Assembly: GCA_003213115.1 (NCBI GenBank)
Contig: QCNU01000004.1
Span: 1-45,174, forward strand
Source of the DNA: Pelagibacteraceae bacterium AG-426-L23
GTDB taxonomy: Bacteria; Pseudomonadota; Alphaproteobacteria; Pelagibacterales; Pelagibacteraceae
Direction: 5' to 3'
Length of the DNA stretch: 45,174 nucleotides
Part shown: positions 41,643 to 45,174 of the stretch, in pieces
How positions within the stretch are numbered: the first letter of the stretch is position 1
Layout of the letters: each line of letters starts with the position of its first letter
Translations under genes and position numbers: made by a program
Notes under the pieces: generated by a model
Databases searched by the model: none
The model's input: the letters and a program-made list of their open reading frames with translations, nothing else
What the model was told of the DNA's origin: nothing

Positions 41643-43415
41643 TTATTTATAGGTAAAGTTATTAATATAGTTAAGCCTTCGTTATTTCTATTATTATTTA
41701 AAGAAATATCACCTGAGTGTTCATTAATAATTTTACTAACAATAGGCAAACCTAAACCAGTTCCACTTTTTTTTGTTGTAAAGTATGGAGTCATTACTTT
41801 TCTTGTATCTCTAATACCCGTGCCATTGTCAGTCAACTGAATGAATATATAGTCATTATTTTTATTGATTTCTATATCAATTTTTCCAGTGAAATCCTGG
41901 TTTTTTGCTTTCTTTTCCAAAAAAGACTCCTCAGAATTCTTTATTAAATTAATAAAAACCCTGTAAATTTGCTCTTCATCAACTCGAGTAAAAACTTGTT
42001 CCTCTTTTGATAAAATTGAAATTTTATTTTTTGAGGACATATTAACAAAATCAACTGCTCTTTTTGCTATTAGAAAAATGTCGACTTTTTTCATGACTGG
42101 GCTTGGCATTCTAGCAAAACTGGAAAACTCATTTGTCAAATTTTCTATATCTTTAATTTGTCTACTTATTGTTTTCAAATAATTTATGAAACTTTCTTTA
42201 TCTTTTAAAATTTGGTTAGAATATTTTTCGTTTAGCCTGTCAATTGATAATTGAATTGGTGTAAGTGGATTTTTAATTTCATGTGCTAATTTTCTAGCTA
42301 CTGTTTCCCATGCTGAATATCTTTCTGCTGTTAATAATTTATCCTGTTGTTTTTTTAACTTTTTTATCATGTTATTGAAATTTTTGTTGAGCATCTTAAA
42401 TTCCTCATCAGTATCGACATCAGGTACCTTAACATCTAATTTGCCTTTACTAATATTTTCAGAAGCAGTAATAAGATTAATTATTGGTTTAGTAAGTCTA
42501 CCTGCAAATGAAATTGCTATTACCGTTGAAAGAAATAGTAAAAGAGTTACAACAATTATATATATTATTGCAAACGTAATCTTTAAGCCAGTTTGTCGAC
42601 TTTCAACTGTATAATAAAAATTTACAGCTTCCTCCGTTTCATTAAGGTAATTTAAAATTTCTGGATCTATATTCCTTGATATATATAGATAGGTGTCAAT
42701 TAAATTATTAAGTTTAATTAAAGCAGAAGTTTTATCTTCAAGCTCTGGAAGTATCACTGGTAACCCCCCTAAAGCATCTGAGAAATTTTCTTCAGATGGT
42801 AAAATAAGTTCATTTATATTTTTTTCTGTCTCTGAAAATAAAATATTACCAGAACTATCTATAAGATAAATGTCATCTACCCGCCTTAAAAGTTTTTCTG
42901 ATCTAATTATGTCGTTAAATCTTTTTTGGTTTGAATAAAAAAATCCAGATGCTCTATTGATTCCTACGCTCATTAAAAAAACATCAGCTTTTATTGTTAA
43001 CTTACTTTCCTCTAAGTAATTTTGTGCTACGTCGTACGAATTATTTACTGCTTGAGTGATTTTTTCATTAAAAAAATTTTGAATACCAAAATTAAATAAA
43101 AAAAGTGAGAATATAGCAATTAAAAGAGAGGGGATAAAAGTAAATAACGAGAATACAGAAATATATTTTATATTTGTTTGCGATCCGGTTTTATTTCTTT
43201 TGCCTGCAGAATACAAACGTATTGCATTTTTTAAATATAAGTGAAAAAAAGATTATTAATAAAAATACATCAATTATTAAGAGAACTTGTAAATTTTTGG
43301 CACTTAACGATATAAATCCTTGGTTTATAAAAGTAAGAAAAGTAATTATTCCAAGAGAAATGCAAAGAATTGATGAAATAATTATCCAATTCAGGCCTTT
43401 AATAATTTTAAACAT
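41639..43415 (-). CDS. ntrY: NtrY-type sensor histidine kinase, frameshifted near the N-terminus
   Basis: Membrane sensor kinase partner of NtrX. The N-terminal 70 residues (two spans) are read from 43415 and stop near 43191, while the rest is read in another frame from about 43228 down. Deleting one A from the A6 run at 43232-43227 joins them as SLIFKNAIRLYSAGKRNKT and gives 591 residues. Domains in order: two spans, a third span (ISVFSLFTFIPSLLIAIFSLF), a periplasmic sensor of about 170 residues, a fourth span, HAMP, then HisKA with the phospho-His in ARKLAHEIKNPLTPIQ and a HATPase with DNGTGI and KKSGTGLGLPIV. No PAS domain is visible, unlike longer NtrY proteins. Confidence 0.88.
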
Positions 43416-43463
43416 TTTAAATAATTCTTAATAATTTATATAAATATAATATAACTTAATACA

Positions 43464-44597
43464 ATGAGTTTTTGTCTGATTTTATTAGCAGCTGGCAATA
43501 GTAATAGATTTAAATCACAACTGCCAAAACCCTACCATAAAGTAGGAGGTAAAACTCTGCTTGAAATTTCCTTAAATAAGGCTTCTTTTTTTTCTGAAAT
43601 TAAAAAGATTATAGTCGTATACAACAGAAAACACCTTAAAAACATAAAAAAAATTAAGTTAAAAAACATAAAATTAATAAGGGGTGGAAAGACAAGACAA
43701 GATTCTACATTTAATGCCTTGAAATATTTAATAAAACAAAAAGGAATTTCTAAAGTTTTAATACATGACTCGGCTAGACCAAATTTTTCAAAAAAACTTC
43801 TTAAATCTATTTTAAAAAAAATGAAAAATTCACGTGCAGTAGTACCAATATTAAAAATTAATGATGCTATAAAACAAAAACATGAAAAATATGTGATTAG
43901 CAAAAAACGAAATAACTTATTCGTTACACAAACGCCGCAATGCTTTAATTTAAAAGAAATTTTTAGTTTACATAAATCTGATAAATACAGATACTTAGAT
44001 GATGATTTTTCACTACTTAAAGATTTTAACAAAGTAAAATTAATAGAGGGAGAATCAAATAACTTTAAAATCACAAATAAAAATGATTTTATAAATTTAA
44101 AAAAAATTTTTAAATCTCAAATGAGTTTAGGTATTGGTTTTGACGTTCATAGACTAGTTTTAAATAGAAAACTTTATTTGGGTGGTCTAAAGATTAAATC
44201 TAAATTAGGAACTCTAGGTCACTCAGATGGAGATCCAGTTTTACATTCAATTACTGATGCAATATTAGGTGCTTGCAATATGGGAGATATAGGAAATAAA
44301 TTTTCTGACAAAAATAAGAAATTTAAAAACATAAGATCAACTATTTTACTTAAACAAGTAATCAAAGAAGTAAAATCTTTGGGATATTATATTAATAATA
44401 TAGATGTAAATATAATTACTCAGACTCCAAAAATTAAAAAATTCAAAAAAAAGATTGCATTCAATATTTCTAAAATATGTGAAATTTCAAAAAATCAAAT
44501 TAATATAAAAGGTAAAACTACTGAAAAGTTAGGTGTTATTGGAAAAGAACAGGCAATTGCATGTGAAGTTATAACGTCGGTTATTAAATATGATTAA
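43464..44597 (+). CDS. ispDF: Bifunctional IspD/IspF (MEP cytidylyltransferase / ME-cPP synthase)
   Basis: A 377-residue fusion of two enzymes of the MEP isoprenoid pathway, as is common in alphaproteobacteria. Residues 1-215 are IspD: LLAAGNSNRFKSQLPKPYHKVGG, GGKTRQDSTFNAL, LIHDSARPNF and VTQTPQCFNL. IspF begins near residue 220 with LGIGFDVHRL (metal ligands Asp and His), then GHSDGDPVLHSITDAILGA, DIGNKFSD and KGKTTEKLGVIG. It is divergent from ntrY with a 48-base gap and overlaps pgpA by eight bases. Confidence 0.96.
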   Translation: MSFCLILLAAGNSNRFKSQLPKPYHKVGGKTLLEISLNKASFFSEIKKIIVVYNRKHLKNIKKIKLKNIKLIRGGKTRQDSTFNALKYLIKQKGISKVLIHDSARPNFSKKLLKSILKKMKNSRAVVPILKINDAIKQKHEKYVISKKRNNLFVTQTPQCFNLKEIFSLHKSDKYRYLDDDFSLLKDFNKVKLIEGESNNFKITNKNDFINLKKIFKSQMSLGIGFDVHRLVLNRKLYLGGLKIKSKLGTLGHSDGDPVLHSITDAILGACNMGDIGNKFSDKNKKFKNIRSTILLKQVIKEVKSLGYYINNIDVNIITQTPKIKKFKKKIAFNISKICEISKNQINIKGKTTEKLGVIGKEQAIACEVITSVIKYD

Positions 44598-45093
44598 AAA
44601 ATTTAATACTCTATTTGTAACTTTGTTTGGTATAGGAAAAATTAATTTTGCTCCTGGAACTTTTGCTTCTTTATTTACAATTATTTTTTTATTTTTTTGT
44701 TTTCATATAAAAAATTATCCAAATGGTTTTATCTTAGTATTTTTATTAATAGTATTTTTTTATTCATTTTATGCTGTTGGCACTTATATCCGAGAGTCTA
44801 AAAATAAAGATCCTCAAGAAATTGTAATCGATGAGTTTATTGGACAATCTATTCCAATATTTTTATATGAAATAGGTCATGGTACAGAAAAATTAGCCAA
44901 TGAGGCTTTATATTTTTATATATATATATTTATATTGTTTAGATTTTTTGACATAAAAAAACCATTTCCTGTAAACATGTTCGACAAAAAGTTAAAAAAT
45001 AGTTTTGGTGTAATTTTAGATGATGTAATAGCTGGCTTATACGTGGTATTAACAATAATAATATTTATGATTTTAAAATCAAGATTCTTTTAA
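44590..45093 (+). CDS. pgpA: Phosphatidylglycerophosphatase A
   Basis: A 167-residue membrane phosphatase that makes phosphatidylglycerol. Matches include FGIGKINFAPGTFASL at the start, the acidic motif EIVIDEFIGQ, FRFFDIKKPFPVNMFDK and the C-terminal GVILDDVIAGLYVVL. Three to four hydrophobic spans are present. It is translationally coupled to ispDF and to the next gene (TAATG). Confidence 0.92.
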   Translation: MIKKFNTLFVTLFGIGKINFAPGTFASLFTIIFLFFCFHIKNYPNGFILVFLLIVFFYSFYAVGTYIRESKNKDPQEIVIDEFIGQSIPIFLYEIGHGTEKLANEALYFYIYIFILFRFFDIKKPFPVNMFDKKLKNSFGVILDDVIAGLYVVLTIIIFMILKSRFF

Positions 45094-45174
45094 TGAAAGT
45101 AAAAAAAATTATTAATTTACTAAGAAAAAAGAAACTTAAAATTGCATTTGCTGAGTCTTGCACGGGGGGAATGC
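45093..45174 (+). CDS. CinA-family C-terminal domain protein (nicotinamide-nucleotide amidase), partial
   Basis: Only the first 27 codons lie in the window. They read KKKLKIAFAESCTGGM, the highly conserved start of the CinA C-terminal domain, which deamidates nicotinamide mononucleotide. The start overlaps the pgpA stop by one base. The short lead before AESCTGG shows a stand-alone C-terminal domain and not a full-length CinA. Confidence 0.85.
   Translation, partial: MKVKKIINLLRKKKLKIAFAESCTGGM

Noticed and set aside
1-45174. CRISPR arrays, insertion sequences or transposases
   Set aside because: No spaced repeats and no transposase-like protein were seen in either strand.

Overview
The window is strongly AT-rich, tightly packed DNA with one- to twenty-base gene overlaps, few recognisable Shine-Dalgarno sites and almost no non-coding space; no gene-free stretch exceeds 300 bases, the longest being the riboswitch region before 9795. 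Gene content and order (rplJ-rplA-rplK-nusG-secE-tRNA-Trp-tuf-tRNA-Gly-tRNA-Tyr-rlmB; ntrY-ntrX-trkA-trkH; a fused ispDF) point to a streamlined marine alphaproteobacterium, most likely of the SAR11/Pelagibacterales type, with an AT-rich HIMB59-like lineage as the alternative.

Layout. 1-4482 is core: the end of the ribosomal/translation block on the minus strand, three tRNAs and the 23S rRNA methyltransferase gene rlmB. 4475-37470 is a large accessory region. It carries surface-polysaccharide genes (GT4-like, FkbM, B12-binding radical SAM, DUF4910 peptidase-like), then a B12 riboswitch driving a TonB-dependent receptor and a DUF6580 membrane protein, a tRNA-Thr, and an unlisted 52-codon DUF5989 gene followed by an SGNH hydrolase. 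Next come two sugar modules separated by nadK, tRNA-Leu and a sugar ABC transporter plus GH13 phosphorylase locus. A GT8-like and two tandem GT17 genes close the region and are fused transcriptionally to the end of the core ntrY-ntrX-trkA-trkH operon. 43464-45174 is core again: ispDF, pgpA and the start of a cinA-type gene.

The most interesting content is a pair of parallel modules, 13591-20957 and 28732-34729. Each has, in the same order on the minus strand, a polyprenyl-phosphate-type GT2, an SDR, the C-terminal and the N-terminal half of a transketolase-like ThDP enzyme, and nucleotide-sugar enzymes, followed by a divergent multi-spanning GT-C-like membrane protein on the plus strand. Module 1 starts from CDP-glucose 4,6-dehydratase and an RfbH-like 3-dehydratase that keeps the active-site His but lacks the iron-sulfur cysteines. 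I infer a route to branched-chain sugars in which a split transketolase replaces the pyruvate-using ThDP enzyme of yersiniose synthesis, followed by reduction, loading on a lipid carrier and transfer to a surface polymer.

The sugar transporter locus (binding protein, two permeases, ATPase, GH13_18 phosphorylase) probably imports and phosphorolyses a glucosyl compound such as glucosylglycerate. Three genes (transketolase N-half of module 2, the first permease, ntrY) are each interrupted by exactly one extra A in an A6-A8 run; this shared signature makes sequencing error more likely than three independent gene losses.
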